Assembly: GCA_964549375.1 (NCBI GenBank)
Contig: CAZJWF010000001.1
Coordinates: 1 to 64,000, forward strand
Direction of reading: 5' to 3'
DNA: 64,000 nucleotides
Source of the DNA: JAHDDY01 sp964549375
Lineage (GTDB): Bacteria; Pseudomonadota; Alphaproteobacteria; Rhodobacterales; Rhodobacteraceae
A program made the position numbers and the translations under genes. Every line of letters begins with the position of its first letter. Position 1 is the first letter of the stretch. The notes beneath the pieces were generated by a model. It had not been told where the DNA came from and did no database searches. It saw nothing but the letters and a program-made list of their open reading frames with translations. This document shows positions 7,844 to 18,016 of this stretch, piece by piece.

Positions 7844-9277
7844 TCAGGTCGGGAATTCTGACAGGCCGATTTTCGCGGCATCGTTATTTTGGTGGATCTC
7901 GCGAGTCGCCCGAACCAACGGCAACGCGACGAGTAAAGTGATGATCAGCAGGACAATCTCGATCTGATAAACAACCGAATAGGCGAGAGAGGGCCGCACA
8001 GTTCCAACGCTTCCGCTTTCGATCAACCGAGCGACGCCATCGCGCAATCCGCCGCCCATCGCAACGCCCAAACCCATCGCCGTTGCTTGCGCCGCACCCC
8101 ACGCGCCAAGCGCAAGACCGCGCCCCGCATTCCCCAATACAGGCATCGTCATCGCCCCGGTCAGCATAGCAACCGCAAACAATCCGGCACCAAATCCGAT
8201 CAGAGCAGCACCCACATAAAAGTAGAACGTCCAGCCGGTAAACTCAGAGGCAATGACCAACCCAAACGCTACAATACCGGCCACTAATCCAAAGACCGCA
8301 AGGCGATAATGCGCTACCCCTTTGGACAGCCAACGCGCCGCCGCTCCAAAAGCGATCAATGCGCCCAAAGCCCAAACCGCCGTCAGATAAGTTGTTGCCG
8401 AAATGCTCAGGCCCAGAACTTCACCGCCATAAGGTTCAAGCAACACATCTTGCATGGAGAAGGCACATGTGCCGAGGGCTACCACCAGCAGCACCCGTCC
8501 CGCCACACCGCCGCGCATCAGGTCGATCCACGCCTCCGAGAACTTCGGCATCGGCAACGCGCGTTCTTTTTTGCTCATCGGGCGGAACGACTCTTGTTTC
8601 CAGACCGCCGCAAGATTGAGCAACAACGTTATCAACGCCGTTCCCTGCACCACTTGCACCAAGCGCATCTCAGAGAAATTCTCTAGCAGCGCACCGACAA
8701 CCACTGCTGAGAACCCGATGCCAATCAGGAACATCATATACAGCAGCGCAACAACACGCGGTCTTGTCTCATCAGTTGCCTGATCACAGGCAAGAGCAAG
8801 GCCCGCCGTCTGCGTCATATGCAAACCCAGCCCTGTCATCACGAACGCCATCGCGGCCAGCACTTCACCGGACCAAGCCGGACCCCATTCTTGGCTGCCC
8901 GACAAAATCAAGATTGAGAACGGCATGATAGACAGTCCGCCAAACTGCCACAGCGAACCGAACCACATATACGGCACGCGCTTCCATCCGATTGACGAGC
9001 GGTAATTGTCAGACCGAAACCCAAGCAAAGCCCGAAACGGCGCGATCAAAACCGGTAAGGCTACCATCAACGCGACCAAAAAGGCTGGCACACTCAACTC
9101 GACAATCATCACCCGATTCAGCGTTCCCAGCAGCATCGCCGTGGCAAGCCCACAAGAAATCTGAAACAGCGACAGGCGCAACAAACGCTTCAGCGGAAAT
9201 CCGTCCGACCCCGCATCCGCAAACGGAAGCATGCTCAATTTGAACTGAGTCAAAGGATGCGCTTCTCGTTTACCCAT
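7844..9277 (-). CDS. lhaA: Light-harvesting 1 assembly protein LhaA (bacteriochlorophyll delivery MFS family)
   Basis: A 477-residue membrane protein with about twelve hydrophobic segments, related to PucC. LhaA is thought to deliver bacteriochlorophyll during LH1 assembly. Typical motifs are FRALLGFRSDNYRSSIGWKR and PYMWFGSLWQFGGL in the first half, and LVQGTALI and the GAWGAAQATAMGLG motif in the second. The gene starts immediately after the bchM stop (TAGATG, no spacer) and puhA follows 18 bp later. In Rhodobacter, promoters within lhaA help drive puhA; I did not identify one here. Confidence 0.95.
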   Translation of the reverse strand: MGKREAHPLTQFKLSMLPFADAGSDGFPLKRLLRLSLFQISCGLATAMLLGTLNRVMIVELSVPAFLVALMVALPVLIAPFRALLGFRSDNYRSSIGWKRVPYMWFGSLWQFGGLSIMPFSILILSGSQEWGPAWSGEVLAAMAFVMTGLGLHMTQTAGLALACDQATDETRPRVVALLYMMFLIGIGFSAVVVGALLENFSEMRLVQVVQGTALITLLLNLAAVWKQESFRPMSKKERALPMPKFSEAWIDLMRGGVAGRVLLVVALGTCAFSMQDVLLEPYGGEVLGLSISATTYLTAVWALGALIAFGAAARWLSKGVAHYRLAVFGLVAGIVAFGLVIASEFTGWTFYFYVGAALIGFGAGLFAVAMLTGAMTMPVLGNAGRGLALGAWGAAQATAMGLGVAMGGGLRDGVARLIESGSVGTVRPSLAYSVVYQIEIVLLIITLLVALPLVRATREIHQNNDAAKIGLSEFPT

Positions 9278-9970
9278 CTACCGAAGTTCCAGCGCTTGCG
9301 ATTTGTAGAAGCCGGTAGAGACGCGCCCGATTTCAACCAGTGACGCATCTTCCGTCTCCGGGTGCTGTTGCAATTCCCGTCTGAGATACGGGATGCTCTG
9401 CGCCACGATCGACGGGGATCGGTCATTTTTCGGAAAGGCTTGCCCTGCAAGGTGCATCACGGTCAGCATGGCTGTCTTCGGCGCAACGGTGAACAAGACG
9501 CCATCACGTGTCCGTTGCCTCAGACTTCCAAGTGCCGCAACGACATCCGTAGCCGAATAGTGCAGTAAACTATCCATCGCGACGACATGATCGAACGATC
9601 CCCAAGCATCATCCAACATATCGCCTTGTTCAAATTGGATCGACGACAACAAACTCGACGGAGTTCGCTCACGCGCAATATTCAGCAGGTTCGGCGAAAT
9701 ATCAATTGCAACGACCGTCGCGCCCCGCTCCGCCAGAACGCTGCTCATCTGCCCGACACCGCACCCGGCATCCAGGATCCGTTTGCCGCGCAGGTTTTGA
9801 GGCAGATGAGACAACAGCATTGAGCGCATCTCGTCTCGTCCCGCGCGAACCGTCTGCCGGATCTTTGACACCGGCGCATCTGAAGTCAGTTGCTCCCACG
9901 TTTTCGCGGCGGTCTGATCAAAATATGTCATCAACCGTTTCCGGGTTTGTGAATATGTATCTGACATCAA
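9278..9970 (-). CDS. bchM: Mg-protoporphyrin IX methyltransferase BchM
   Basis: Transfers a methyl group from S-adenosylmethionine to the C13 propionate of Mg-protoporphyrin IX, giving the ester used by AcsF. The SAM-binding motif ILDAGCGVGQMSSVLAERGA lies at about residues 65-84, followed by VAIDISPNLL and ATDVVAALGSL-type Rossmann strands. The 230 residues match the family. Its ATG overlaps the bchL stop (TGATG) and its stop abuts lhaA, so translation is coupled along the operon. Confidence 0.95.
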   Translation of the reverse strand: MMSDTYSQTRKRLMTYFDQTAAKTWEQLTSDAPVSKIRQTVRAGRDEMRSMLLSHLPQNLRGKRILDAGCGVGQMSSVLAERGATVVAIDISPNLLNIARERTPSSLLSSIQFEQGDMLDDAWGSFDHVVAMDSLLHYSATDVVAALGSLRQRTRDGVLFTVAPKTAMLTVMHLAGQAFPKNDRSPSIVAQSIPYLRRELQQHPETEDASLVEIGRVSTGFYKSQALELR

Positions 9971-10872
9971 TCAAACCCCAGTAATTCGAATATTTCACGA
10001 TCTGGTAGCGATTCCGGGGCGAGAGGCTCGGTTCCATTCCACAACACTTCGGCCAACCGAATATATTCTTTTTGAACCGCCACGATATCCTCGTCCGGGT
10101 CCATCTCGAACAGAGTCTTTTTCTTCAAGCGAGAGCGGCGAATAGCATCAAGGTCCGGCAGATGCGCGAGGCGATTAAACCCGACTGTCCGACAAAAACG
10201 ATCCACCTCGTCGGTGTCCTTGGAACGGTTCGCAACACACCCTGCGAGGCGCACGTTGTAGTTCTTCGACTTCGCCTGCACCGCTTGAATGATCCGGTTC
10301 ATGGCGTAGATCGAGTCAAAATCATTGGCCGTGACGATCAACGCCCGATCCGCATGCTGCAGCGGCGCGGCGAATCCACCGCACACGACATCGCCCAGCA
10401 CATCGAAGATCACCACATCAGTGTCGTCGAGCAGATGGTGTTGTTTGAGCAGCTTAACGGTCTGCCCAACCACGTATCCCCCGCACCCAGTCCCGGCGGG
10501 CGGCCCTCCGGCCTCAACGCATTTAACGCCGTTATAACCCTCATAGACATAGTCTTCTGGACGCAGTTCTTCGGAATGGAAATCGACGTCTTTCAGCGTG
10601 TCAATCACCGTCGGAACCAGCCGCCCCGTTAGCGTGAAGGTCGAGTCGTGCTTGGGGTCACATCCGATTTGCAACACCCGATGGCCCAGCTTGCTAAACG
10701 CTGCGGACAGGTTCGAGGACGTCGTAGATTTGCCAATTCCACCCTTGCCATAAACGGCGAAGACCTTGGCCGTGTCGATCTTCATTGACGGGTCGAGCTG
10801 AACCTGCACCGACCCCTCGCCATCGGCACCGCGAGGCAGGACTGGCGGGGTATCCAAATCAAGTGGGCTCAT
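9967..10872 (-). CDS. bchL: Light-independent protochlorophyllide reductase, iron protein BchL
   Basis: NifH-like ATPase that donates electrons to BchN/BchB for reduction of protochlorophyllide ring D. It has the P-loop GKGGIGKST at 42-50 and the two cysteines that bridge the 4Fe-4S cluster of the homodimer, C130 (TGCGGYVVG) and C164 (DVVCGGFAAP). Length 301. Because nitrogenase-like enzymes are oxygen-sensitive, it is notable that this pathway coexists with an O2-dependent cyclase, a normal feature of aerobic phototrophs. It lies 25 bp downstream of bchH and overlaps bchM. Confidence 0.97.
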   Translation of the reverse strand: MSPLDLDTPPVLPRGADGEGSVQVQLDPSMKIDTAKVFAVYGKGGIGKSTTSSNLSAAFSKLGHRVLQIGCDPKHDSTFTLTGRLVPTVIDTLKDVDFHSEELRPEDYVYEGYNGVKCVEAGGPPAGTGCGGYVVGQTVKLLKQHHLLDDTDVVIFDVLGDVVCGGFAAPLQHADRALIVTANDFDSIYAMNRIIQAVQAKSKNYNVRLAGCVANRSKDTDEVDRFCRTVGFNRLAHLPDLDAIRRSRLKKKTLFEMDPDEDIVAVQKEYIRLAEVLWNGTEPLAPESLPDREIFELLGFD

Positions 10873-10897
10873 GGGAGCCTCCTTTCAAACCACGGCA

Positions 10898-13800
10898 TCA
10901 TTCCGCGGCAATTCCTATTCCTTCAAGCCGGTCTTCCAGCTCATTCGCACCCTGACGCAACGCTTCCAGCGTTTCCGCATCCGGGTTCCAATAGTTTCGT
11001 TCATGGGCTTCGAGCAGACGGTTAGCGACCCGCGAGCTGGCCGCCGGGTTCAAGTCCGCCAACCGCTGGCGCATGTCGTCATCGAGAATAAAAGTCTCGC
11101 TCAGCCGGGTATAAACCCAAGGCTCGATCTCGCCTGTCGTCGCCGACCATCCGAGTGTGTTTTTAACCTGTGCGTCAATCTGCAAAACACCTTCGCTGCC
11201 ATGCCGCAGCATTCCTTCGAACCATTTCGGGTTCAGCGAGCGGCTCCGTGTTTCCAGTGCGACTTGCTCTTTGAGTGTGCGAACCTTGCCGTCGCCTTTG
11301 GTGGTATCGCTGATATAAACGGCGGCCTCTTTACCCCGCGCCCTTTTTACGGCGCGGCTGATCCCGCCAAGCGTATCGAAATAATGATCAACCGTCGTAA
11401 CGCCCAACTCGACGCTTTCAAGGTTCTGATACGCAAGCTCAACATCTTCCAAAGCCGTTTTCAGTAATGCGCCTTGCTGAGCGCATTTTCCATCACGGCC
11501 ATACGCAAAACTCTTCCGCTTTTCATACGCATCGGCGAGTTCTTCTTCCTCATCCCACGCACCAGAATCAATCAGGTGATTGACGTTAGAACCGTAGGCA
11601 CCTTCGGCATTGGAAAAGACGCGCAGCGCCGCAGTCTCGATATCAACGCCCATCCTTTCGGCGTAATCGGTGGCATGTGCGCGAATGTAGTTCTGATCCA
11701 GCGGCTCGTCCGCGCTGGCACACAGATACGCAGCTTCAGCGAGTAGCTTTGTCTGGAGCGGCAAGAGATCGCGAAAGATCCCGGACAGCGTCATCACTAC
11801 ATCAATGCGCGGACGGCCCAATTCTTCCAGAGGAATCAACTCGGCACCACATAACCGACCATAGGTGTCGAAACGCGGCTTTGCCCCCATCAACGCAAGC
11901 GCTTGAGACAGGGGGGCACCATCGGACTTAATGTTGTCCGAGCCCCATAAAACAATCGCGACACTGCGCGGAATTGATTGGTGACGGTCAATCAACCGCT
12001 GCGCCTGTTTCGCGCCATCCTGCATTGCAAAGGCCGTTGGCATCCGGAATGGATCAAAAGCATGCAGGTTACGTCCTGTCGGTAAGGCATCAGGCGAGCG
12101 GATAACATCGCCGCCAGGTGCAGGTGGCGTAAACCCTCCGCCCAAAGCATGAAGCAACGCGGGCAGTTCGGTCGCGTCATCGAAGGACGCATCAGCACGA
12201 GCGACCGTTTCCTCGGCCGCGCCGGCTTCAATCATCGCATTGCGATAGACCGCACGTTTATCTTTACCGATCGGAGCGCCAACAACGTGAAGCCCATCGG
12301 GGATCAGTGCGCTCTCGGTTTCCAGAACTGCCAGCCACAAACGATCAATATCCGCCGCATCCAGATCAACGGCCTGAGCCTGATCTTTGATCAATAGTTC
12401 AAGGTCAGCGCGCTCCTCGGCTTCCGCAGAAAGCGCACGCCATTGCTGCAAACTATCCTTCAGATCAAGCAGCCCTTTATAAAGACCCGCTTTCGACAAG
12501 GGCGGCGTCAGGTGAGAAATCATCACGGCACCTGAGCGACGTTTCGCCAGCGTTCCCTCAGATGGATTGTTGACCGCATATAAGTAGACGTTCGGCACAT
12601 CACCGATAAGTCGATCGGGCCAACAGGCTTCACCCATCCCGCAATGTTTGCCCGGCATAAATTCTAATGCACCGTGCATCCCGAAATGTAGCAAAACGTC
12701 AGCCCCAAAATCTTCACGCATCCAACGGTAAAAACTGCTGAACGCATGAGTTGGCGCAAACCCTTTCTCGAACATCAGGCGCATGGGGTCGCCTTCGAAG
12801 CCGAACGCAGGCTGCACACCGACAACGACATTGCCGAAGGTCGCACCCAGAACAAAAACTCCGCCGCCATCCGACTGGTGCCGTCCGGGGGCCGGTCCCC
12901 AAACATCTTCGATGTCAGAGAGGTATTTTTCGCCCGTAACCATCTGGTCGGCAGGAATACGCGCCAAAACATTGGCCTCTTGTCCATAACGCTGCGAATT
13001 CCCGATCAGAACCGCATCCCGCAACGCCTCAACTGACTCCGGCGGCGTTAGAGAATACCCCTCTCGCTTCATCGCATGCAGCGTATTGAACAAACTCTCG
13101 AAAACACTCAGATAAGCCGCCGATCCCACCGCCCCAGCATTGGGCGGAAAGCCAAAAATAACGACTCCGACTTTTCGCTCTGCCAATTTCGAACGGCGCA
13201 AGGTGACGTGTTTCAGCGCCCGTCCAACCAACCGCTCAATCCGCTCTGGACACGGAATCATCGCATTCGGCGTTTCGCGCGCTTGGCATTGATGCGCGCA
13301 TCCATCACAGCCATCATTCCCGACGCGGCCCCCGAAGATCAGCGGATTGGTCGCCCCGTCAATCTCTGGCAGCGCCACCAGCATTGTCGCTTCAACCGGC
13401 CCAAGCCCCGTCTCACTCTTGGCCCATTGTCCCAATGTCTGAAATTCCAGCGCATGTGCCGAGATATACGGAATATCGAGCCGCTTCAGTATCGTCTGAG
13501 CCGCGCTGCTGTCCTGATAAGCGGGACCGCCAACAAGGCTAAATCCCGTCAACGAGATCAGCGTATCAACCACCGGTCCCCGCGCGCCCTCGAAATATCG
13601 TTCAATCGCGGGCCGCGCATCAAGGCCAGATGCGAATGCCGTCACCACGCGCAGGCCGCGCGCTTCCATCGCGTCGATTACACCGTCATAGTGAGCAGTA
13701 TCACCGGATAGAATATAGGACCGCATGACCAGCAAACCGACGGTACCAACCGCGTTGTCAGGGCCGGGCAGTGTCGAGGCATCCGTTGTAATGCGGTCTG

Positions 13801-14476
13801 GGTGCCGTGGATGATAAAGGCCGACATCGGGATAATCTATCGGTGCCGCGGCTTCGACCGTGCGGAACTGAACTCGCTTGGCATACCGATTGACAAGGAA
13901 CCGAACGAGAGACTCGATATTCTCGTCCGACCCGCCCAGCCAATATTGCATCCCTAAAAAATACGCCCGTACATCTTGTGCTTTGCCGGGAATGAACTTG
14001 AGGATCTTCGGCAAGCGGCGCAGCATCTTCATCTGCTTTTCGCCATTCGAATTTTTCGACTTGCTCGATCCGCGCAGTTTTTTCAGCAGCTTGAGAACGC
14101 CGGTGGTCGGCTGACTCATATCCAGATCACCGAGCCGCGTCAGCGACACCATCTGGCTGTCCGAAATACAAGAGAAGACGGCATCGCACGCGTCGCGCCG
14201 TGCTTCCAAATCTGGCAAGATCGCGGTGATATGTTCTTCCAGAAAGATCAAACTGACGAAGATCATATCTGCCTGAGCAATCGCGGCTCGAGTCTCGGTC
14301 AGATAGTCTGGATTTTCAGACCACATCGCAGCAGCATAAATCGACAGCGACAATCCAGGAAACACGCTCGATAGTTTCGTTTCAACGCGCTTAGCCGGTC
14401 CCGCCGCATGACTGTCCAGCGTGACGATAACGATACGATACGGGTCCGGTCCCATGATGCGCGTATCATCGAGCAT
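10898..14476 (-). CDS. bchH: Magnesium chelatase subunit BchH
   Basis: The large porphyrin-binding subunit that inserts Mg2+ into protoporphyrin IX with BchI and BchD. The 1192-residue length is normal for the family; the CobN/BchH body contains HFGMHGALEFMPGKHCGMG, YAVNNPSEGTLAKRRSGAVM and IDVVMTLSGIFRDLLPLQ. I chose the ATG at 14476 (MLDDTRIMGPDPYR...), which overlaps the bchB stop by 11 bp; the open frame continues further upstream only inside bchB. MGPDPYR, seven codons later, is an alternative start. Confidence 0.96.
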   Translation of the reverse strand: MLDDTRIMGPDPYRIVIVTLDSHAAGPAKRVETKLSSVFPGLSLSIYAAAMWSENPDYLTETRAAIAQADMIFVSLIFLEEHITAILPDLEARRDACDAVFSCISDSQMVSLTRLGDLDMSQPTTGVLKLLKKLRGSSKSKNSNGEKQMKMLRRLPKILKFIPGKAQDVRAYFLGMQYWLGGSDENIESLVRFLVNRYAKRVQFRTVEAAAPIDYPDVGLYHPRHPDRITTDASTLPGPDNAVGTVGLLVMRSYILSGDTAHYDGVIDAMEARGLRVVTAFASGLDARPAIERYFEGARGPVVDTLISLTGFSLVGGPAYQDSSAAQTILKRLDIPYISAHALEFQTLGQWAKSETGLGPVEATMLVALPEIDGATNPLIFGGRVGNDGCDGCAHQCQARETPNAMIPCPERIERLVGRALKHVTLRRSKLAERKVGVVIFGFPPNAGAVGSAAYLSVFESLFNTLHAMKREGYSLTPPESVEALRDAVLIGNSQRYGQEANVLARIPADQMVTGEKYLSDIEDVWGPAPGRHQSDGGGVFVLGATFGNVVVGVQPAFGFEGDPMRLMFEKGFAPTHAFSSFYRWMREDFGADVLLHFGMHGALEFMPGKHCGMGEACWPDRLIGDVPNVYLYAVNNPSEGTLAKRRSGAVMISHLTPPLSKAGLYKGLLDLKDSLQQWRALSAEAEERADLELLIKDQAQAVDLDAADIDRLWLAVLETESALIPDGLHVVGAPIGKDKRAVYRNAMIEAGAAEETVARADASFDDATELPALLHALGGGFTPPAPGGDVIRSPDALPTGRNLHAFDPFRMPTAFAMQDGAKQAQRLIDRHQSIPRSVAIVLWGSDNIKSDGAPLSQALALMGAKPRFDTYGRLCGAELIPLEELGRPRIDVVMTLSGIFRDLLPLQTKLLAEAAYLCASADEPLDQNYIRAHATDYAERMGVDIETAALRVFSNAEGAYGSNVNHLIDSGAWDEEEELADAYEKRKSFAYGRDGKCAQQGALLKTALEDVELAYQNLESVELGVTTVDHYFDTLGGISRAVKRARGKEAAVYISDTTKGDGKVRTLKEQVALETRSRSLNPKWFEGMLRHGSEGVLQIDAQVKNTLGWSATTGEIEPWVYTRLSETFILDDDMRQRLADLNPAASSRVANRLLEAHERNYWNPDAETLEALRQGANELEDRLEGIGIAAE

Positions 14477-16001
14477 AATGCGCCTTCGCCTCGTACAGCG
14501 TCTCAATAGAGATCGCATCGAGACCTTGCTCAACCGCAAACTTCTCGGTATTGCGCCGCGCTTTCCCCCGCACAAAGAATGGAATCTTTCGCAACTCTTT
14601 TTCGGCGTCAGACAACCAAGTCACACCGTCTTTGATAACGGGATCAGCCGGCGCATCATCGTCAACGCGCTTTTTCTGCGCCGCTGGTGTATGAGACCCG
14701 TGATGGCTTGCCCCAGCGTCGTCGTGGAACTCGAAATCCTCGCGGAACATGTGCAGCAAATGCTCTTCAAGCCCCATGACGAGTGGATGCACCCACGTGT
14801 CAAAAATAACGTTTGCGCCTTCCCATCCGACTTGCGGCGAATACCGAGCTGGAAAGTCTTGAACATGCACGGGCGCGGAAATCACAGCACAGGGAATTCC
14901 AAGGCGCTTCCCAATATGCCGCTCCATCTGCGTGCCGAGAATCATCTCAGGTTGCAGTGCTTCAATCGCCGCCTCGACCTCTAAGTAATCATCTGTGATC
15001 AGCGCCTCGATCCCTAGCGCCTTCGCGCACTGGCGCACCGGGCGGGCGAATTCGCGGTTATAACAGCCAAGGCCGACAACCTCGAAACCCATCTCTTCTT
15101 TGGCAATCCGCGCAGCGGCCATCGCATGTGTTCCATCACCAAAAACGAACACGCGCTTCTCAGTTAGATACGTCGAATCGACAGACCGCGAATACCACGG
15201 CAAACGCAAACGGCTCTCGTCGACCAACACCGCCTGCTGCCCTGTGATCTCGGCAACTTCGCGGATAAAATCTCGAGTTGCCCCGACCCCAATCGGAACG
15301 ATCTTCGTGAAGGGCTGCTTCAGTTCCCGCTCCAGCCAGCGGCAGGCGGTTTCGCAGGTTTCTGGGTACAGCATCACGTTAAAATGCGCTGCTCCGAGCT
15401 GTTGAATGTCCCTCGGCGTTGCATCAAGCGGCGCAACAACATTCACCACAATGCCCATCTCTTCGAGGAGCCGCGATAACTCCGTCACATCATCTCGATG
15501 TCGAAAGCCCAGCGCTGTCGGACCGAGAATATTGCAGGTCAGTTCTGGAGTGCGCTCGACAGGCTTCGCGAGCGCGCGACAAATCTCATAAAATGTCTCA
15601 GACGCGCCGAAATTTTCTTTCCGTTGATAGCTCGGCAGCTCAAGCGGAATAACTGGGACAGGCAAGCCCATACTCTCCGACAACCCGCCGGGATCATCTT
15701 GGATGAGTTCCGCCGTGCAGGACGCGCCGACGATAATCGCTTCAGGTTTGAACCGATCAAAAGCATCCTGGCACGAGTCCTTGAATAGCGTCGCGGTATC
15801 GGCGCCAAGATCGCGTGCTTGAAAAGTCGTGTAACTGACTGGTGGCCGGTGATCGCGGCGCTCGATCATAGTGAATAACAGGTCGGCATATGTATCGCCT
15901 TGAGGGGCGTGCAAAACGTAATGCAAACCTTTCATCGCGGTAGCGACTCGCATGGCACCCACATGGGGCGGCCCTTCATATGTCCAAACTGTCAGCTTCA
16001 T
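14466..16001 (-). CDS. bchB: Light-independent protochlorophyllide reductase subunit BchB
   Basis: Catalytic subunit of the dark-operative protochlorophyllide oxidoreductase. The aspartate that acts as the unusual fourth ligand of the NB cluster is in place (D36 in HAPQGDTYAD), and the family cysteines follow (DSCQDAF, GASCTAELIQDDPGG). The C-terminal W(L)SDAEKELRKIPFFVRGKARRNTE domain is intact. Length 511. It overlaps bchN by 4 bp at its start and bchH by 11 bp at its end. Confidence 0.97.
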   Translation of the reverse strand: MKLTVWTYEGPPHVGAMRVATAMKGLHYVLHAPQGDTYADLLFTMIERRDHRPPVSYTTFQARDLGADTATLFKDSCQDAFDRFKPEAIIVGASCTAELIQDDPGGLSESMGLPVPVIPLELPSYQRKENFGASETFYEICRALAKPVERTPELTCNILGPTALGFRHRDDVTELSRLLEEMGIVVNVVAPLDATPRDIQQLGAAHFNVMLYPETCETACRWLERELKQPFTKIVPIGVGATRDFIREVAEITGQQAVLVDESRLRLPWYSRSVDSTYLTEKRVFVFGDGTHAMAAARIAKEEMGFEVVGLGCYNREFARPVRQCAKALGIEALITDDYLEVEAAIEALQPEMILGTQMERHIGKRLGIPCAVISAPVHVQDFPARYSPQVGWEGANVIFDTWVHPLVMGLEEHLLHMFREDFEFHDDAGASHHGSHTPAAQKKRVDDDAPADPVIKDGVTWLSDAEKELRKIPFFVRGKARRNTEKFAVEQGLDAISIETLYEAKAHYAR

Positions 16002-17275
16002 AGCGACAGTCCATCTCGCCGCTTCAACGGTTTGGCAAACAGCGCCGCGAGATCTCCCGCCTGCTCATAGCCATGCACGGGCGTGAAGACCAATTCGATG
16101 GCCCATTTCGTTGCGAGACCCTCCGCCTCTAAAGGGTTCGCAAGACCCAAACCGCACACCGTCAAATCCGGCTGTGCCGCACGGCAGCGATCAAGCTGCA
16201 AATCGACGTCCTGCCCTTCAGACAAGACCGGCCCTTCGGCAAGTAAGTCGAGATCAGGCCCCACCAATTCGCGGTGAATATAAGGGGCCCCCACCTCAAT
16301 CGCCGACATTCCACATTCGCGGGTCAAAAATCGTGCGAGGGGGATTTCAAGCTGTGAATCTGGGAAAAAGAAAATCGACTTTCCCCCCAAGACTTCCGCC
16401 GCCGCCGCAATCGCTTTTCGCGCGCGTAGACGCGGGGCCGCCGTGACCGCATCGAATTTTTCATCGGAGATATCGAATGCATCAGCGATAGCGCGAAGCC
16501 ACGCTGTCGTTCCCTCGTCGCCGAACGGGAACGGCGCGACCAGATGCTCTGCCCCGCAGCCAGAAAGCGCTGCCGTCGTTGCCCCCAAAAATGGCTGTGC
16601 AACAATGAACTTTGTCGCCGCACCGACCGCAATTTCCGCGTCCGCGTTCCGCGTTGGAAAAGCCCGAACGACCGGCACACCCAATGCCTCGACCAAACCA
16701 ACCAGCTGGTCCTCGACCACATCCGGCAACGCACCCACCAGCAAAAGCTGTTCGGCATCGGTTTTTGGCAACGCGGGTACAATCGACGCTAAACATTCGT
16801 CTTCGCCTTGGGTGAAGGTCGTCTCGATACCGGAGCCGGTGAAGTTAAGCACCCGAACCTGCGGCGCATATTGCTGCGTCAATCGCTCTGCAGCTCGGCT
16901 CAGATCCAGCTTGATGACTTCCGAAGGGCATGAACCCACAAGAAAAAGCTGGCGAATATCAGGGCGGCGCGCCAGCAGGCGCTCGACTTCCCGATCCAAT
17001 TCTTCGTTGGCATCCGCCAAACCAGCCAAATCCTTCTCTTCAAGAATTGTAGTGCCAAAACGCGGTTCAGCAAAGATCATCACCCCAGCCGCCGACTGCA
17101 ACAGGTGCGCGCACGTTCTCGAACCAACGACAAGAAAGAATGCATCTTGAATTTTTCGATGGAGCCAAACGATGCTCGTCAGGCCGCAGAACACTTCACG
17201 TTGGCCGCGCTGTTTCAGAACGGGCGCACTGCCACACCCGACGGACGGAGCTTTCATCGGCGCAAAAGCATTCAT
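15998..17275 (-). CDS. bchN: Light-independent protochlorophyllide reductase subunit BchN
   Basis: Partner of BchB; provides three cysteine ligands to the 4Fe-4S NB cluster. These are visible at C30 (REVFCGLTS), C55 (GSRTCAHLL) and C116 (LVGSCPSEV), followed by LDLSRAAERL and NFTGSGIETTFTQGEDE. Length 425. It overlaps bchF by 4 bp and bchB by 4 bp, in the standard bchFNB order. Confidence 0.97.
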   Translation of the reverse strand: MNAFAPMKAPSVGCGSAPVLKQRGQREVFCGLTSIVWLHRKIQDAFFLVVGSRTCAHLLQSAAGVMIFAEPRFGTTILEEKDLAGLADANEELDREVERLLARRPDIRQLFLVGSCPSEVIKLDLSRAAERLTQQYAPQVRVLNFTGSGIETTFTQGEDECLASIVPALPKTDAEQLLLVGALPDVVEDQLVGLVEALGVPVVRAFPTRNADAEIAVGAATKFIVAQPFLGATTAALSGCGAEHLVAPFPFGDEGTTAWLRAIADAFDISDEKFDAVTAAPRLRARKAIAAAAEVLGGKSIFFFPDSQLEIPLARFLTRECGMSAIEVGAPYIHRELVGPDLDLLAEGPVLSEGQDVDLQLDRCRAAQPDLTVCGLGLANPLEAEGLATKWAIELVFTPVHGYEQAGDLAALFAKPLKRRDGLSL

Positions 17276-17787
17276 GCCGTCACCGCATCGTCAGAGGCCG
17301 GGGGGGAGACAGGCACACTCAAACGCGCGAGCCGAAATTTCCAGATAAATTGGGCGGCATTGACGACGTAAACCGCATAGGCGGCCAAGGCCACACCCAT
17401 CAACGCAACCGGCGACAGCCACCCGGAAAACAGCGCAACAAGGTAGGTCGTGTGAAGCGCGATCACCAGAAAACTAACAATGTCTTCCCAGAAAAATGCG
17501 GGGGCGAGCAGGTATTGCCCGAAGACCACCTTCTCCCAAATCGCGCCGGTAATCATGATCGAATACAGCAACGCGGTCTTGATGATGATCGAAAGCGTTG
17601 CGGCATCGTAACCCGCGCCAGTCGCCAGATACCGAACCACCAACACCAGCGAAATCAGAAAAACGAGGAATTGAACCGGAGCCAAAATTGCCTGAACCAA
17701 GGTCCAAACAGTCGAATCGCGCCGCGCCCTCTCCTCCGGAGAATAAAGCCCTACGCGGCTTTCACAGTGGGCTTGATGCATCGGCAC
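17272..17787 (-). CDS. bchF: 3-vinyl bacteriochlorophyllide hydratase BchF
   Basis: Hydrates the 3-vinyl group of (bacterio)chlorophyllide to 3-hydroxyethyl, the substrate for BchC. A 171-residue membrane protein with four hydrophobic segments and the family N-terminal region LYSPEERARRDSTVWTLVQA. First gene of the minus-strand superoperon. The GTG at 17787 has GGAG 9 nt upstream; an ATG two codons later is the alternative. A PpsR palindrome lies 56 bp upstream. Confidence 0.94.
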   Translation of the reverse strand: MPMHQAHCESRVGLYSPEERARRDSTVWTLVQAILAPVQFLVFLISLVLVVRYLATGAGYDAATLSIIIKTALLYSIMITGAIWEKVVFGQYLLAPAFFWEDIVSFLVIALHTTYLVALFSGWLSPVALMGVALAAYAVYVVNAAQFIWKFRLARLSVPVSPPASDDAVTA

Positions 17788-17842
17788 GATAACGTTCTCC
17801 AGATACGTAGACCGTGTCCAGCTAACTGCACCGCTTATTTAC

Positions 17843-17860
17843 TGTCAATATTTTCTGACA
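17843..17860. promoter_or_regulatory. PpsR/CrtJ operator upstream of bchF
   Basis: TGTCAATATTTTCTGACA fits TGT-N12-ACA exactly, with a TGTCA/TGACA extension of the dyad. On the minus strand it contains TTGACA, a good -35 hexamer for bchF. A degenerate second copy, ending ACC instead of ACA, lies at 17815-17832, 10 bp closer to bchF. In Rhodobacter, PpsR/CrtJ represses bch genes from such sites under oxygen or light. Confidence 0.85.
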
Positions 17861-18016
17861 CTCAAAATTTACCCATATACACGCAGAGGTATGCAGCTAG
17901 GTATTTTTATGTCTCTAAATCAACTAGATAAAGTTTCTCAAAGGCTTTACGGACGCGCTGCAAAGGCACATCAGCACTAAGTTATCAAAAACACCTCAAT
18001 CTTTAGCGCGACAATC

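Noticed and set aside
14477..14575. Longer N-terminus for BchH
   Set aside because: The extra 33 residues lie wholly in the end of bchB, are very basic and unlike BchH; ATG 14476 gives family length.
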